Notes: a model not told the origin generated them from the letters alone. A stretch of 64,000 nt of DNA from Metabacillus sp. FJAT-52054 (GCF_037201815.1 NZ_CP147407.1:434001-498000); one strand, 5' to 3'. Counted from the first letter of the stretch, positions 33,840 through 42,383 are shown. Made by a program: numbers and translations.

Positions 33840-35123
33840 ATGAAAAAATTTACGTTTCTTAAAGTCACGGCCATCTCAATCATTTGCATATCCACATTCG
33901 CATGCTCCAACAAGCAGCAGGAGGGGAGTAAAGAAAAGGAGAAAGCTTCCACCCCTTCCGTTAAGCTTATTGGAAAATACCAATTCGAAAATCCTCCAAA
34001 GTTAGCGAAAGATATCCATGCGGCGATGGGATCCTCGCTTCTGCATCTGCCTGGTGACCCGGATCATATTTTTTATTCTTCTTCTGACCGAGGCCCGAAC
34101 GGGGAATTGACCATTAATAATGAAGAACGGAGAACTTTTCCAATCCCGACGTATACGCCTGCCGTATATAAAATCGAACTTTCTAAAGGGAAAATAAAAG
34201 TAACAGATAAAATCCAATTAAAGCTGCCAAAGGGATCCGATCCCGTAACAGGAAATGCCTTTATTACCGGTTTGCCTAATTTTAAGGAAAAAGATGAAAC
34301 TCCGTATGATGCGGCAGGGAAAAAGGTGTTGTCGTATGATCCCTACGGTCTGGATACGGAGGGGCTTGCTTACAACCCTGCTGATCAAACGTTTTGGTTA
34401 AGTGATGAATACCGTCCAAGTCTTGTTCAGATGAAAAAAGACGGTACGCTTCTGCAGCGGTTAGTGCCGGCTGGAATGGAAGGGGATTTTAAAAACGCTC
34501 CTTACCTTCCCGTAAAAGCGAATTTGCCAGGTGTTTTAACGAAGCGGGAGGAAAATAGAGGATTCGAATCCGTAACCATTACTCCAGATGGACGTTACCT
34601 TTATACAATGACGCAAAGTGCTCTGACAAACCCTGATGAAAATTCGAGAATTACACGAATTTTAAAGATTGATTTGAAAACGACAAAAGTAATCGCCGAG
34701 TATGCCTATATTTTTGAGGATGGCCGAAAGCTAGGACTGGATCAACATGATATTGTCGTATCTGATCTTTTTGCAATAGATGAACACAGTCTTCTTGTCG
34801 ATGAACGGGATACAGCCTCAGGAAAAGAAGCAAAATTCAAGAAAATCTATAAAATTAATCTCCAAGAGGCAACCAATATTTTAAATAAGGATAAGGGGAA
34901 AGGAAAAACGCTCGAGCAAATGAACGCAAAGGATCAAAAAGCTGCGGGAATAAAAGCAGTGGCGAAAAAGGAAGTCGTCGATCTGCTGAAATTCGGTTAT
35001 CCGTATGAAAAAGCTGAAGGAATAACGCTGGTCGGAAAAAAATTAGCGGTCATTAACGATGACGATTTTGGAGTAACCGATCCGAACAGCAAAACAGAGC
35101 TTTGGTTATTCCGGTTACCATAA
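33840..35123 (+). CDS. Esterase-like phytase-family lipoprotein
   Basis: A 427-residue secreted lipoprotein. The signal peptide ends at lipobox STFAC, with Cys22 lipidated, then a charged linker (KEKEKAS). The rest is a beta-propeller-like domain of the 'esterase-like activity of phytase' family, with SSSDRGPNG, GLDTEGLAYNPADQTFWLSD and ENRGFESVTITPDGRYLY. It may cleave phosphate esters outside the cell. ATG 33840 is chosen because AAGGGG precedes it. A phosphate-starvation role is plausible but not shown by the sequence. Confidence 0.8.
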   Translation: MKKFTFLKVTAISIICISTFACSNKQQEGSKEKEKASTPSVKLIGKYQFENPPKLAKDIHAAMGSSLLHLPGDPDHIFYSSSDRGPNGELTINNEERRTFPIPTYTPAVYKIELSKGKIKVTDKIQLKLPKGSDPVTGNAFITGLPNFKEKDETPYDAAGKKVLSYDPYGLDTEGLAYNPADQTFWLSDEYRPSLVQMKKDGTLLQRLVPAGMEGDFKNAPYLPVKANLPGVLTKREENRGFESVTITPDGRYLYTMTQSALTNPDENSRITRILKIDLKTTKVIAEYAYIFEDGRKLGLDQHDIVVSDLFAIDEHSLLVDERDTASGKEAKFKKIYKINLQEATNILNKDKGKGKTLEQMNAKDQKAAGIKAVAKKEVVDLLKFGYPYEKAEGITLVGKKLAVINDDDFGVTDPNSKTELWLFRLP

Positions 35124-35134
35124 GTTATTGAGAG

Positions 35135-35168
35135 AAAGGCTCCTGTGGCAAATCTGCAGGAGCCTTTT
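35135..35168 (+). terminator. Terminator after the phytase-like gene
   Basis: AAAGGCTCCTG (35135-35145) pairs perfectly with CAGGAGCCTTT (35157-35167), then T. Confidence 0.75.
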
Positions 35169-35239
35169 GCTGTCCAATAAAAAAAGAATTCCCAATAAAT
35201 GCCGGCTGCATACGATAATACAAGCATATTCGTTTTACG

Positions 35240-35271
35240 AACAACACCAACACCGGATAGTTGGTGTTGTT
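35240..35271 (+). promoter_or_regulatory. Perfect 12-bp dyad in the fabHB leader
   Basis: AACAACACCAAC (35240-35251) and GTTGGTGTTGTT (35260-35271) flank an 8-base spacer just upstream of the AAAGGAG site of the fabHB-like gene. It has no T-run, so it may be an operator or mRNA hairpin rather than a terminator. It does not match the FapR box I know. Confidence 0.5.
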
Positions 35272-35293
35272 ATATTTGCAAAGGAGTAATCCA

Positions 35294-36265
35294 ATGACAT
35301 CCAAATCCCTTATTACAGCAATCGGCACGTATGTCCCGGCTAAGCGGCTTACAAATGATGATCTTGAAAAGATGGTGGATACGAGAGATGAATGGATTGT
35401 CCAAAGAACCGGGATGAGAGAAAGAAGAATCTCCGGTGAGGCCGAGTTCACTTCCGATTTATGCATTAAGGCCGTTGAGAACCTCATGAAAACGTATGAT
35501 AAAAAAGTGGATGATGTGGACATGATTATCGTCGCCACATCCACTGCGGATTACAGTTTTCCCAGTACCGCATGCAAAGTGCAGGAAGCCTTTCAAATAA
35601 AAAGCACAGGAGCCTTTGATCTGAGTGCCGCCTGTTCAGGCTTTGTCTATGCATTAACGATGGCAAATGGATTGATCTCCTCAGGTCTGAACAAAAAAAT
35701 ACTGGTCATTGGGGCAGAAACCATGTCTAGAGTGATCGATTATACAGATCGCACCACCTGCATTCTGTTTGGCGATGGAGCAGGAGCTGTACTAGTCGAA
35801 TACAGCAAAGAAACTCCGGGCTTTAACGCGTCTATAATGGGGACAGACGGCAGCGGGGGACAGTATCTTTACCTGCCGGGGCTCACGGGCGGCAATCGAT
35901 TCCTCGTACAAAACGGCCGCGAGGTATACAAATGGGCCACCCGGACAGTATCAGAAGGAATTGAACGGCTCCTGGCACAAGCAGGGATGGGAACAGACGA
36001 TATTGACTGGTTCGTTCCGCACAGTGCGAACTTAAGAATCATAGAATCCATTTGCGCAAGGTCCGGAATCAGCATGGAAAAAACCCTGTACAGCGTAGAA
36101 TACATGGGAAATACATCGTCCGCATCCATTCCTCTGGCATTGGATATAGGGATAAAGGAAAAGAAAGTAAAGCACGGAGATACCGTTTTGCTTTATGGGT
36201 TTGGGGGAGGACTGACTCATGCTGGGGCTGTGGTGAAGTGGGGGGTGCCGGATTTAGACGCGTAA
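35294..36265 (+). CDS. fabHB: 3-oxoacyl-ACP synthase III (FabH, FabHB type)
   Basis: A 323-residue thiolase-fold condensing enzyme starting fatty acid synthesis from acyl-CoA and malonyl-ACP. The triad is Cys114 (LSAACSGF), His243 (VPHSANLR) and Asn273 (YMGNTSSAS). Length and the GQYLYLPGLTGG region fit the second Bacillus FabH (FabHB/YhfB). It stands alone, away from the fab cluster. ATG 35294 with AAAGGAG upstream is the start, not the frame start at 35261 inside the dyad. Confidence 0.88.
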   Translation: MTSKSLITAIGTYVPAKRLTNDDLEKMVDTRDEWIVQRTGMRERRISGEAEFTSDLCIKAVENLMKTYDKKVDDVDMIIVATSTADYSFPSTACKVQEAFQIKSTGAFDLSAACSGFVYALTMANGLISSGLNKKILVIGAETMSRVIDYTDRTTCILFGDGAGAVLVEYSKETPGFNASIMGTDGSGGQYLYLPGLTGGNRFLVQNGREVYKWATRTVSEGIERLLAQAGMGTDDIDWFVPHSANLRIIESICARSGISMEKTLYSVEYMGNTSSASIPLALDIGIKEKKVKHGDTVLLYGFGGGLTHAGAVVKWGVPDLDA

Positions 36266-36270
36266 TCTTA

Positions 36271-36303
36271 GAAACGGCTTCTCCTCATGGGGAGTCGTTT
36301 TTT
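36271..36303 (+). terminator. Terminator after fabHB
   Basis: AAACGGCTTCTCC (36271-36283) pairs with GGGGAGTCGTTT (36288-36299, two mismatches), then TTTT. Confidence 0.65.
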
Positions 36304-36496
36304 CATTGGCTATGTTAAAGCATAATGTTGTTTTTTACACCTGTTGATTGGAGCGGAAAGCGAACGCCAGCAGCGGAAATCAACAGCCAAGTTTAACAGA
36401 GCTTTTTCTTTTAAAACGAGTCGATTGTCACAGGTTACGAAACAGCAAGTATGGGAATGGAATGGATAAAATATAAATTGGAAGAGGAGTAGAATA

Positions 36497-36745
36497 ATGG
36501 GTAAAAAAATTAGCTATGGAGCTTTAGCTTTGGTTCTCCCTTTAAGCATTTTGTCGGTTGTGTTTAAAACTAGTATTTACCTTGTGCTGCTGTTTCTTAC
36601 AATGGCGATCTACTTTTTAATTGCAAGCATCTTCATGTTCAGAGAGGGAAAGAAACCTTTGGCGCTCATGGTTGGGTTTCTCGCTATTGTAATACTGGTT
36701 TTAGATTATATACTGTATAACCTTTTGCCACAGGTTAGTGGTTAA
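36497..36745 (+). CDS. Small membrane protein, function unknown
   Basis: An 82-residue protein with three hydrophobic segments (about 8-24, 28-47, 57-77) separated by short basic loops. GAGGAGTAG lies upstream of ATG 36497. Not recognised. It is not in an operon with its neighbours. Confidence 0.6.
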   Translation: MGKKISYGALALVLPLSILSVVFKTSIYLVLLFLTMAIYFLIASIFMFREGKKPLALMVGFLAIVILVLDYILYNLLPQVSG

Positions 36746-36883
36746 TTTTACAAATTATTTACAGGTTTTATTGTAAGAATATAGGGTGATGTTAGGGATG
36801 TCGTGATAAGTCCTATAGATAGTAGGATGTAGTAACTAATAAAAAATTGTATCGTGATACCATTCTATTATCGGAGGTATCAA

Positions 36884-37119
36884 ATGAAAAAGTTCCTGGC
36901 GTCTTTAATAGCGGGTACTACTAATTGGCATGGCCGTTCTTGCAACCCCTAAAGCCTCAACCACCACCACGTATGTAAGCGGGGACTCAAAAGACACAGT
37001 AGATGTTCTATCGGACACTGCTGAAAAAAGAATAGTAGAAACATTTGCCGGCTGCAGGTTTAGCTGTGCTTGGCTTCACGGCATGGATTGGACTGCTTTC
37101 TATTATTTCATGTGTTTAA
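36884..37119 (+). pseudogene. Small secreted or membrane peptide gene with two frameshifts
   Basis: ATG 36884 follows TCGGAGG and begins a signal-peptide-like sequence (MKKFLASLIAGTT). Removing one base near 36924 joins it to MAVLATPKASTTTTYVSGD in the next frame, and removing another near 37050 joins ETFAG to AGLAVLGFTAWIGLLSII and a stop at 37117-37119. The restored product would be about 78 residues: signal peptide, short polar part and a C-terminal hydrophobic helix. That layout occurs in secreted peptides and bacteriocin-like proteins, but I recognise no family. Two one-base insertions point to a decayed gene. Confidence 0.5.
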
Positions 37120-37131
37120 TAATTGGAGTTT

Positions 37132-37605
37132 TTAAATCTTAAAAACTTCTTCCCCAAAATAATCCAAACCTTCATTAATCTGAAACAAATCATAAATCCT
37201 CTTCTCCACAAAATACTTAACAATTAAATCTCTGTCTTCACTATAGGATATGGAGTATCCCGCAGCAGACAAAAGGTCTTCCAATTCATCAATGCCTAAC
37301 TCCATTGCTAAAGCCAGTGAGAGGGCGGTCTTTTTGCGCGGCCTGTATCCGCTTGATCTCATCTTGGAAAAGTGCCTGCGGTCAATCCCCGCTTTTTTGT
37401 ATACTTCTGAATCTGTTAAGGCTTTTTTCTCTAAGAACTCAAATAATATTTGGTTAAAACCCGGTTTCCTGTTTTTGTCTAGAAATTGTGCAATTTCCGC
37501 TTGTATTGGCTGATGGGTAGTGTAATTCTCATAAAGATTAAAGCTTGTTTCCCTGTGAGTTCGAAGGTATTCCTCTATTTCATGCAGCAATTTTTCATCC
37601 ATCAT
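37132..37605 (-). CDS. HTH-like protein paired with a vWA protein
   Basis: A 157-residue protein from ATG 37605, chosen because AGGGGGAAG precedes it; the frame runs to 37680, which would leave only 23 bp to the divergent gene. Residues in the C-terminal half (SEVYKKAGIDRRHFSKMRSS then LALAMELGIDELEDLLSAAG) form a phage-repressor-like helix-turn-helix. Similar proteins are, as I recall, often encoded divergently beside a vWA-domain gene, as here. It probably binds DNA; the regulated target could be the neighbour. Family function is unknown. Confidence 0.65.
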   Translation of the reverse strand: MMDEKLLHEIEEYLRTHRETSFNLYENYTTHQPIQAEIAQFLDKNRKPGFNQILFEFLEKKALTDSEVYKKAGIDRRHFSKMRSSGYRPRKKTALSLALAMELGIDELEDLLSAAGYSISYSEDRDLIVKYFVEKRIYDLFQINEGLDYFGEEVFKI

Positions 37606-37703
37606 CTGATCTATGCTTCCCCCTAAAATGTCGCTTTGCAGGCGACCACTTCCGGTCTGTTTTTCATTATGATTATACATGATAAACCGAGAGGAGAATT
37701 ACA

Positions 37704-38285
37704 ATGAAAGCTGGCTTAAAGGAGATTGTGTTCCTGCTTGACCGCAGCGGGTCAATGGCAGGACTTGAACAGGAAACAATCGAAGGCTTTAATTCACTTA
37801 TAAAAAAGCAAACGGAACGGGAAGGCGAAACGAATGTTACAGCCGTTCTATTTGATGATCAATATGAGGTTCTCTGGAATGGAGCAGACGCAAAGGAGGT
37901 ATCACTGTCAAAAGAAAATTACGATGTACGGGGATGTACCGCATTGCTGGATGCGATTGGCAAGGCGATTTTGGAAGTGGGAAGCAGGCTTCAGCATACT
38001 GAGGAAAATCAGAGACCGGATAAGGTCATGTTCGTCATCACTACGGATGGCATGGAGAATGCCAGCAGAGAATTTACTCATGACAAGGTCAAAGATCTGA
38101 TTACCCATCAGCGTGAAAAATACAATTGGGAGTTTCTATTTTTAGGAGCGAATATCGATGCGTTTCATGAAGCAAATCTTCTTGGAGTCCAGCAAGATAT
38201 GGTTCATGAGTTTACAGCATCAGCGGCTGGAATAGAAGCGATGTATTCCAGCGTGCAAGAATCGATCAACAAAATCGTGGAATAG
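37704..38285 (+). CDS. von Willebrand factor A domain protein
   Basis: A 193-residue protein made of one vWA domain. The metal-ion-dependent adhesion site is complete: DRSGS at 13-17, Thr in RGCTALLDAIG, and Asp in ITTDGMEN. It has no signal peptide, so it acts in the cytoplasm, probably as a protein interaction module as in TerF or Vwa-MoxR systems. It is divergent from an HTH-like gene and 16 bp before a small hypothetical gene. No MoxR ATPase is adjacent. Confidence 0.82.
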   Translation: MKAGLKEIVFLLDRSGSMAGLEQETIEGFNSLIKKQTEREGETNVTAVLFDDQYEVLWNGADAKEVSLSKENYDVRGCTALLDAIGKAILEVGSRLQHTEENQRPDKVMFVITTDGMENASREFTHDKVKDLITHQREKYNWEFLFLGANIDAFHEANLLGVQQDMVHEFTASAAGIEAMYSSVQESINKIVE

Positions 38286-38301
38286 AACAAGGGGGATTAA
38301 G

Positions 38302-38544
38302 ATGGATTTTTTGGATTATAAACTTGAGATGGGTGAAACGTTGAACCCCATAACAGATGGAGATAATAAGAAAATGGTCATTTTGGACAGAGATGAAGAT
38401 ACTATTCATGCTGTCCTGGAATTAGGCGAGGAAAATAATTTAATCATTCATCCTCAATGGAGAATTACAATTGAAGTAGCAGGGGATAAACATTTGCGCT
38501 TCTCTACACAACTTGCGCAATTTAAAAGGTATAAAGAAAGATAG
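38302..38544 (+). CDS. Small protein downstream of the vWA gene
   Basis: An 80-residue soluble, acidic, beta-rich protein (ILDRDEDTIHAVLELGEENN, WRITIEVAGDKHLRFS). AAGGGGG lies upstream of ATG 38302, and the 16-bp gap suggests co-transcription with the vWA gene. Not recognised. Confidence 0.6.
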   Translation: MDFLDYKLEMGETLNPITDGDNKKMVILDRDEDTIHAVLELGEENNLIIHPQWRITIEVAGDKHLRFSTQLAQFKRYKER

Positions 38545-38620
38545 GGAGCATCCATATGGTTTACTCCCCCTCCAAATGGGAACTAGAGAGATAGAGCAAT
38601 TACACAAGGAGGAACCTGAA

Positions 38621-39406
38621 ATGAGCAAAACCATCTTCATCACAGGCGCAGGAACCGGACTGGGCAGAGGCGCAGCACTCGGTCTCGCAAAAAAAGGCCA
38701 TCGCGTCATCGCAGCAACGGAAATCACCGCCCAGAAAACAGATTTGATGCAGGAAGCACAAAGCCAAGGCCTTGATATGGAGGTTTTTAAACTCGATATC
38801 ACCAATGAACGGGACCGAGCTCAAATCGAAAAATATGATATTGATGTATTTGTCGCGAATGCGGCAATCAACGAAGGCGGTCCGCTAGCGGAGGTTCCGA
38901 TGGACCGGTTCCGCGCCCTTTTTGAGGTGAACGTGTTCGCAACGCTTGAAACGGTGCAGCTTGCTGCCCGGAAGATGGTTCAAAAAGGCAGCGGTAAAAT
39001 CGTGTTTATGAGTTCAATGGCTGGTATTTCCGCAACTCCGTATGTCGGACCTTATACCGCCACAAAACACGCAATTGAAGGAATCGCCCAGACAATGCAG
39101 GCTGAGCTGAAAGAATTCGGCGTGCAAGTAGCAACCATTAATCCGGGAGCCTATGGTACAGGCTTTAACGACCGGAGTGCAGAAGAAAAATGGAAATGGT
39201 TCGATGAAGAAAAGCATTTTACAAAGAAGGCAGACATGATCAAGCAGGCAGAAGGATTAAAAGACCAGTTTGATCCGCAGGACATGATTGAAAAAATGAT
39301 TGAAATCATCCCAGCAGACCACCACAAATTCCGTACCGTTCACCCGGAAGAAACAGAGAAACAGCTGAAGGAAACGGAGCAGGAACGGTGGAAAATGGAG
39401 ATTTGA
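38621..39406 (+). CDS. SDR-family oxidoreductase
   Basis: A 261-residue classical short-chain dehydrogenase. The cofactor motif is TGAGTGLG at residues 8-15, then NAAI in place of NNAG, catalytic Ser in MSSMAG, and YTATK. It is NAD(P)-dependent with unknown substrate. ATG 38621 follows AAGGAGG; the frame upstream to 38513 overlaps the small gene. The C-terminal tail is long and charged. A terminator follows. Confidence 0.87.
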   Translation: MSKTIFITGAGTGLGRGAALGLAKKGHRVIAATEITAQKTDLMQEAQSQGLDMEVFKLDITNERDRAQIEKYDIDVFVANAAINEGGPLAEVPMDRFRALFEVNVFATLETVQLAARKMVQKGSGKIVFMSSMAGISATPYVGPYTATKHAIEGIAQTMQAELKEFGVQVATINPGAYGTGFNDRSAEEKWKWFDEEKHFTKKADMIKQAEGLKDQFDPQDMIEKMIEIIPADHHKFRTVHPEETEKQLKETEQERWKMEI

Positions 39407-39424
39407 TACAGCTTTGTGTCATGA

Positions 39425-39462
39425 AAAAGACGGACCCTCGAAAATAGAGGTCCGTCTTTTTT
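39425..39462. terminator. Bidirectional terminator between SDR and HD-GYP genes
   Basis: AAAAGACGGAC (39425-39435) pairs with GTCCGTCTTTT (39450-39460), with further CCTC/GAGG pairing inside. Confidence 0.85.
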
Positions 39463-39480
39463 CAGCAGTCCGTAATGATT

Positions 39481-40389
39481 CTAATCTTTCGGAAGAATCC
39501 CTTCAGAAATTAGCACTTGCTCAAGGGCATCCACAATCGGCTCCCTGTAATGGCGGTTCGTTAAGCTCTTTATTTCTTTCATGGCATCAACGGGATTCAA
39601 GCCTTTTCTGTATACCCGGTCAGAGGTCATGGCATCGTATGTGTCTGCAATGGCAATGATTTGGGCTTCGGTTGAGATTTGGTCTCCTTTTAGCCCGTAT
39701 GGATATCCAGATCCATCGAGCCTTTCGTGATGGTGAAGGATAATGTTGCTAATATGATCATAGTATGTGGATTTTACCATTTGGGCTCCATCATAAGAGT
39801 GCTTTTTTAAAATTTCAAATTCTTTCGGAGTGAGTTTATCGGGCTTGTTCAGTATTTCTTCGGGAACATGTATTTTTCCAACGTCATGGAAAAGCGAGGC
39901 ATAATATAAGTTTTCAAGCTGATCCTTCGTAAGCAGAAGGTGCTTGGCAATTTGGACAGAGCACGTTTGAACGCGGGCACTGTGCTGATAAGTATATGAG
40001 TCCTTTTCTTCTACCTGTTTAACAATTTTCGTAAGCTCTTCAATATTTTTGCTCATGTAATGAAAAACAGGCTGAGTAATAAACCAAAGCATTCTCATTT
40101 CGGTTTCCGCTTTAAAATAGGTGGCTTCTTTTAATTGATGCAGATAAAAGTAGTCACCGGACTTCAAATTTTCTCCCGAATCTTTACATACACAATGACC
40201 GGATAGGATATAAAAGAACTCCATCAATTCCGGTGTGTCACCAGGATGCACATAAAAGGTCTTACCCTCAAGGATGGTTTGCAAAATGACCTCAGCACCG
40301 TCTCCCTTAGCAAGCAAACTGTACTCAGAGCTGATATCTGTTACTTTTTCTAAAAAATCACCTTGAAAACCGAGATGAAGACCCTTCAT
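39481..40389 (-). CDS. HD-GYP phosphodiesterase with an N-terminal cupin domain
   Basis: A 302-residue protein. Residues 1-105 look like a cupin barrel (HPGDTPELMEFFYILSG, then GDYFYLHQL), a likely ligand sensor. Residues about 125-300 are an HD-GYP domain with HD at 168-169 (LFHDVGKIHVP) and HHERLDGSGYP at 220-230, typical of cyclic di-GMP phosphodiesterases. ATG 40389 is preferred because GGAGG lies 9 bases upstream; ATG 40395 is too close. It follows a secreted coiled-coil protein gene by 18 bp, suggesting a joint role, perhaps in surface or motility control. Confidence 0.85.
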   Translation of the reverse strand: MKGLHLGFQGDFLEKVTDISSEYSLLAKGDGAEVILQTILEGKTFYVHPGDTPELMEFFYILSGHCVCKDSGENLKSGDYFYLHQLKEATYFKAETEMRMLWFITQPVFHYMSKNIEELTKIVKQVEEKDSYTYQHSARVQTCSVQIAKHLLLTKDQLENLYYASLFHDVGKIHVPEEILNKPDKLTPKEFEILKKHSYDGAQMVKSTYYDHISNIILHHHERLDGSGYPYGLKGDQISTEAQIIAIADTYDAMTSDRVYRKGLNPVDAMKEIKSLTNRHYREPIVDALEQVLISEGILPKD

Positions 40390-40407
40390 GTACATTTGCC
40401 TCCGTTC

Positions 40408-41097
40408 TTAGTGGCAGACCTTAATCGGATCAATCCAGACTAAACGGCCTCCCAATTCAACCAAAGTCCACGAAGCTTCAGCTTGAATGCCTTTTTCTGC
40501 TGCTTTTTGAATCATGTCGTTCGACATTTTAAGAGTCGTATCATATAAGTCTGTTATTAATTTATCAAGATCGCGTGTGAATTTTTCAGTGCGGTCGTTG
40601 TATTTTTCTGCTTTTTTGTCCAGTCTTTCTTTCAGCTTGGCCATTTTTTCGTCCAGTTTCTTTTTCTCTTTTCCTTCTTCAGGAGCTAAAAGAGAAAGAG
40701 CGTCTAATTCTTCTTTAAGAGAAGCCATTTTGGCGCTGATTTTAGCTGTTTCTGCTTCCAGTTTACCATTAAGTGCAGCTAATTCCTTCTGAATTTTTTC
40801 GATTTTAACAGAATCGTTTGTTTTGGATAAATCGCTTTCAAGCTTGCCCGCTTGTTCTTTCAGCTTTACCACCGTGTCGCCTTCTTCTAATTTCTGAATA
40901 TCGGCTAAATAAGCTGCTTCAAGTGCGTCCGCTTCGATGACCGCTTTCGCAATTTTCGCTTCAATGTCTGTGTTCGTTTTCTCGATAGAGGCCATTACTT
41001 TATCAACATCGGCAGAGCTGGTGGCTGCAAGTGCGCTTGTTCCAAAAGACGCTGACAGCATTACAGAAATTGAGATGACTAGAGCTTTTTTTAACAT
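40408..41097 (-). CDS. Secreted coiled-coil protein
   Basis: A 229-residue exported protein with a signal peptide cleaved near SALAA-TSS (about residue 25). Residues 28-205 are almost entirely charged coiled coil (repeated KLEE/KELAALNGKLEAE patterns), ending in a short conserved-looking tail with VELGGRLVWIDPIKVCH, which has one Cys. GGAGGG precedes ATG 41097. It probably shares a transcript with the HD-GYP gene. Function unknown; the shape resembles cell-wall or sensor-associated spacer proteins. Confidence 0.75.
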   Translation of the reverse strand: MLKKALVISISVMLSASFGTSALAATSSADVDKVMASIEKTNTDIEAKIAKAVIEADALEAAYLADIQKLEEGDTVVKLKEQAGKLESDLSKTNDSVKIEKIQKELAALNGKLEAETAKISAKMASLKEELDALSLLAPEEGKEKKKLDEKMAKLKERLDKKAEKYNDRTEKFTRDLDKLITDLYDTTLKMSNDMIQKAAEKGIQAEASWTLVELGGRLVWIDPIKVCH

Positions 41098-41402
41098 GTT
41101 TTTTCCCTCCGTTTTTTGATCCCTTAAGGCCTTTCAAGAGGTATTTAAGAGGCAGTGACAGATGGAGACTCATGCAGCATGCTCAAATGGTGTAAAGGGA
41201 ATTTGCTCCGAATGCTTTGCATCCTAATTCTTTCATGGAATGAGCCCAGCAGGAAATATGATTCAAAAACTAGTATAAACTATCTAGTAGTATTTGACTA
41301 TCAATAATTGCTTTATAAAGAACGATAATCTAAGAAAATTCAATATATTGAAAATGTGTGTTTCTTTATGTCGAATATAGGGTATATATATCATTTCTTT
41401 TT
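41098..41402. other. Intergenic region, nothing recognisable
   Basis: A+T-rich spacer upstream of the coiled-coil gene and downstream of the Lrp gene. I see no open frame, hairpin or known site worth naming. Confidence 0.5.
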
Positions 41403-41831
41403 TCAGACCTTGAAAAACGGCTTGTATTCTAGTGAAGAGGACAAATTAATCAAAGTGGAGGGCTGGCCATATTCCATAGCGGCATCAATGAAATCCTCCA
41501 ATGTATGAACAGATTCAGTGACGACTTTTACTAGATAGCTGAACTGTCCGGCAAGCCTGTGGCATTCCATCACCTCAGACTGACCGCTGCAGAATTCGCG
41601 GAAGGCTTTGCATCTTTTTGAATCAAATAAAATAAAAGCCGTGACGTATTTATTGATTTTTTCGGGGTTAATCACAGCTCTGTAGGCGGTAATGACGCCT
41701 TTATCTTCAAGCTTTTTAACCCTTTCCTTCACAGCCGGTACGGACAAATTGATCCGATTGCCGAGCTCCGTCATGGAAATGCGGGCATCCTCCTGAAGAT
41801 GAAAAATAATTTTCTGATCCAATGCATCCAT
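41403..41831 (-). CDS. Lrp/AsnC-family transcriptional regulator
   Basis: A 142-residue feast/famine regulator. The helix-turn-helix is DARISMTELGNRINLSVPAVKERV at about residues 15-38, followed by the RAM ligand domain. Such proteins sense amino acids and form octamers. AAGGAGG precedes ATG 41831. It is divergent from the remains of an isochorismatase gene, which may once have been its target. Confidence 0.87.
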   Translation of the reverse strand: MDALDQKIIFHLQEDARISMTELGNRINLSVPAVKERVKKLEDKGVITAYRAVINPEKINKYVTAFILFDSKRCKAFREFCSGQSEVMECHRLAGQFSYLVKVVTESVHTLEDFIDAAMEYGQPSTLINLSSSLEYKPFFKV

Positions 41832-41980
41832 TCAAAGAGACCCTCCTTAAAATATAAATCTGTGAATGATAAAGAACGTAAAAAATGAAGTTTTTTTCTA
41901 TCATTACCTCATAAACTGTATGTTAAATGATTCCAATTCGAAATACAATAAAAGGGCAAACAGATAGGAGGGGATGAGCT

Positions 41981-42143
41981 GTGGATAGACGTACTCCACT
42001 GCTGATCATAGATGTTCAGAAAGCCTTCGATGACCCGGGCTGGGGACCAAATGACCCTAGTTAATCTGCACGAAGAATTTGCGGAAATCCGGACGACGGA
42101 AAAAGTATTGAGAAGAGAGAGGAGCTTGAAAGATGGCGCTTGA
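41981..42143 (+). pseudogene. Isochorismatase-family gene with a large internal deletion
   Basis: GTG 41981 (TAGGAGGGGA upstream) starts a normal N-terminus with the catalytic Asp (PLLIIDVQKAFDDPGWG). After about 27 residues the frame stops. In the next frame the tail NLHEEFAEIRTTEKVL follows to TGA 42141-42143, which is how this family ends. About 130-140 residues, including the Lys and Cys of the active site, are missing. Confidence 0.7.
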
Positions 42144-42330
42144 AATGAGAACGAATTGTGAGAGATGCGAACATACACTTGATGCGCATTCCACCGCTTA
42201 TATATGTACCCATGAATGTACGTTTTGCGAAGATTGTACCAAAGAAATGCACGGGGTTTGCCAGAACTGCGGGGGAGAACTGGTGAAGCGCCCAAGAGCG
42301 GGCGGAGCTTGCCCGATTAGCCGGTCTTAA
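42133..42330 (+). CDS. DUF1272 zinc-binding protein
   Basis: A 65-residue protein with nine Cys in a treble-clef-like array (CERCEHTL, ICTHECTFCEDC, VCQNCGGEL). It matches the DUF1272 family. Its ATG overlaps the end of the isochorismatase relic, suggesting past co-transcription. GAGAGGAG lies upstream. Function unknown. Confidence 0.82.
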   Translation: MALEMRTNCERCEHTLDAHSTAYICTHECTFCEDCTKEMHGVCQNCGGELVKRPRAGGACPISRS

Positions 42331-42345
42331 TATTAGCAACTTCCT

Positions 42346-42383
42346 GATCCATCCCTTTTCTAATTGAATTGGGATGGATCTTT
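42346..42383 (+). terminator. Terminator after the DUF1272 gene
   Basis: GATCCATCCC (42346-42355) pairs perfectly with GGGATGGATC (42371-42380), then TTT. Confidence 0.6.
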
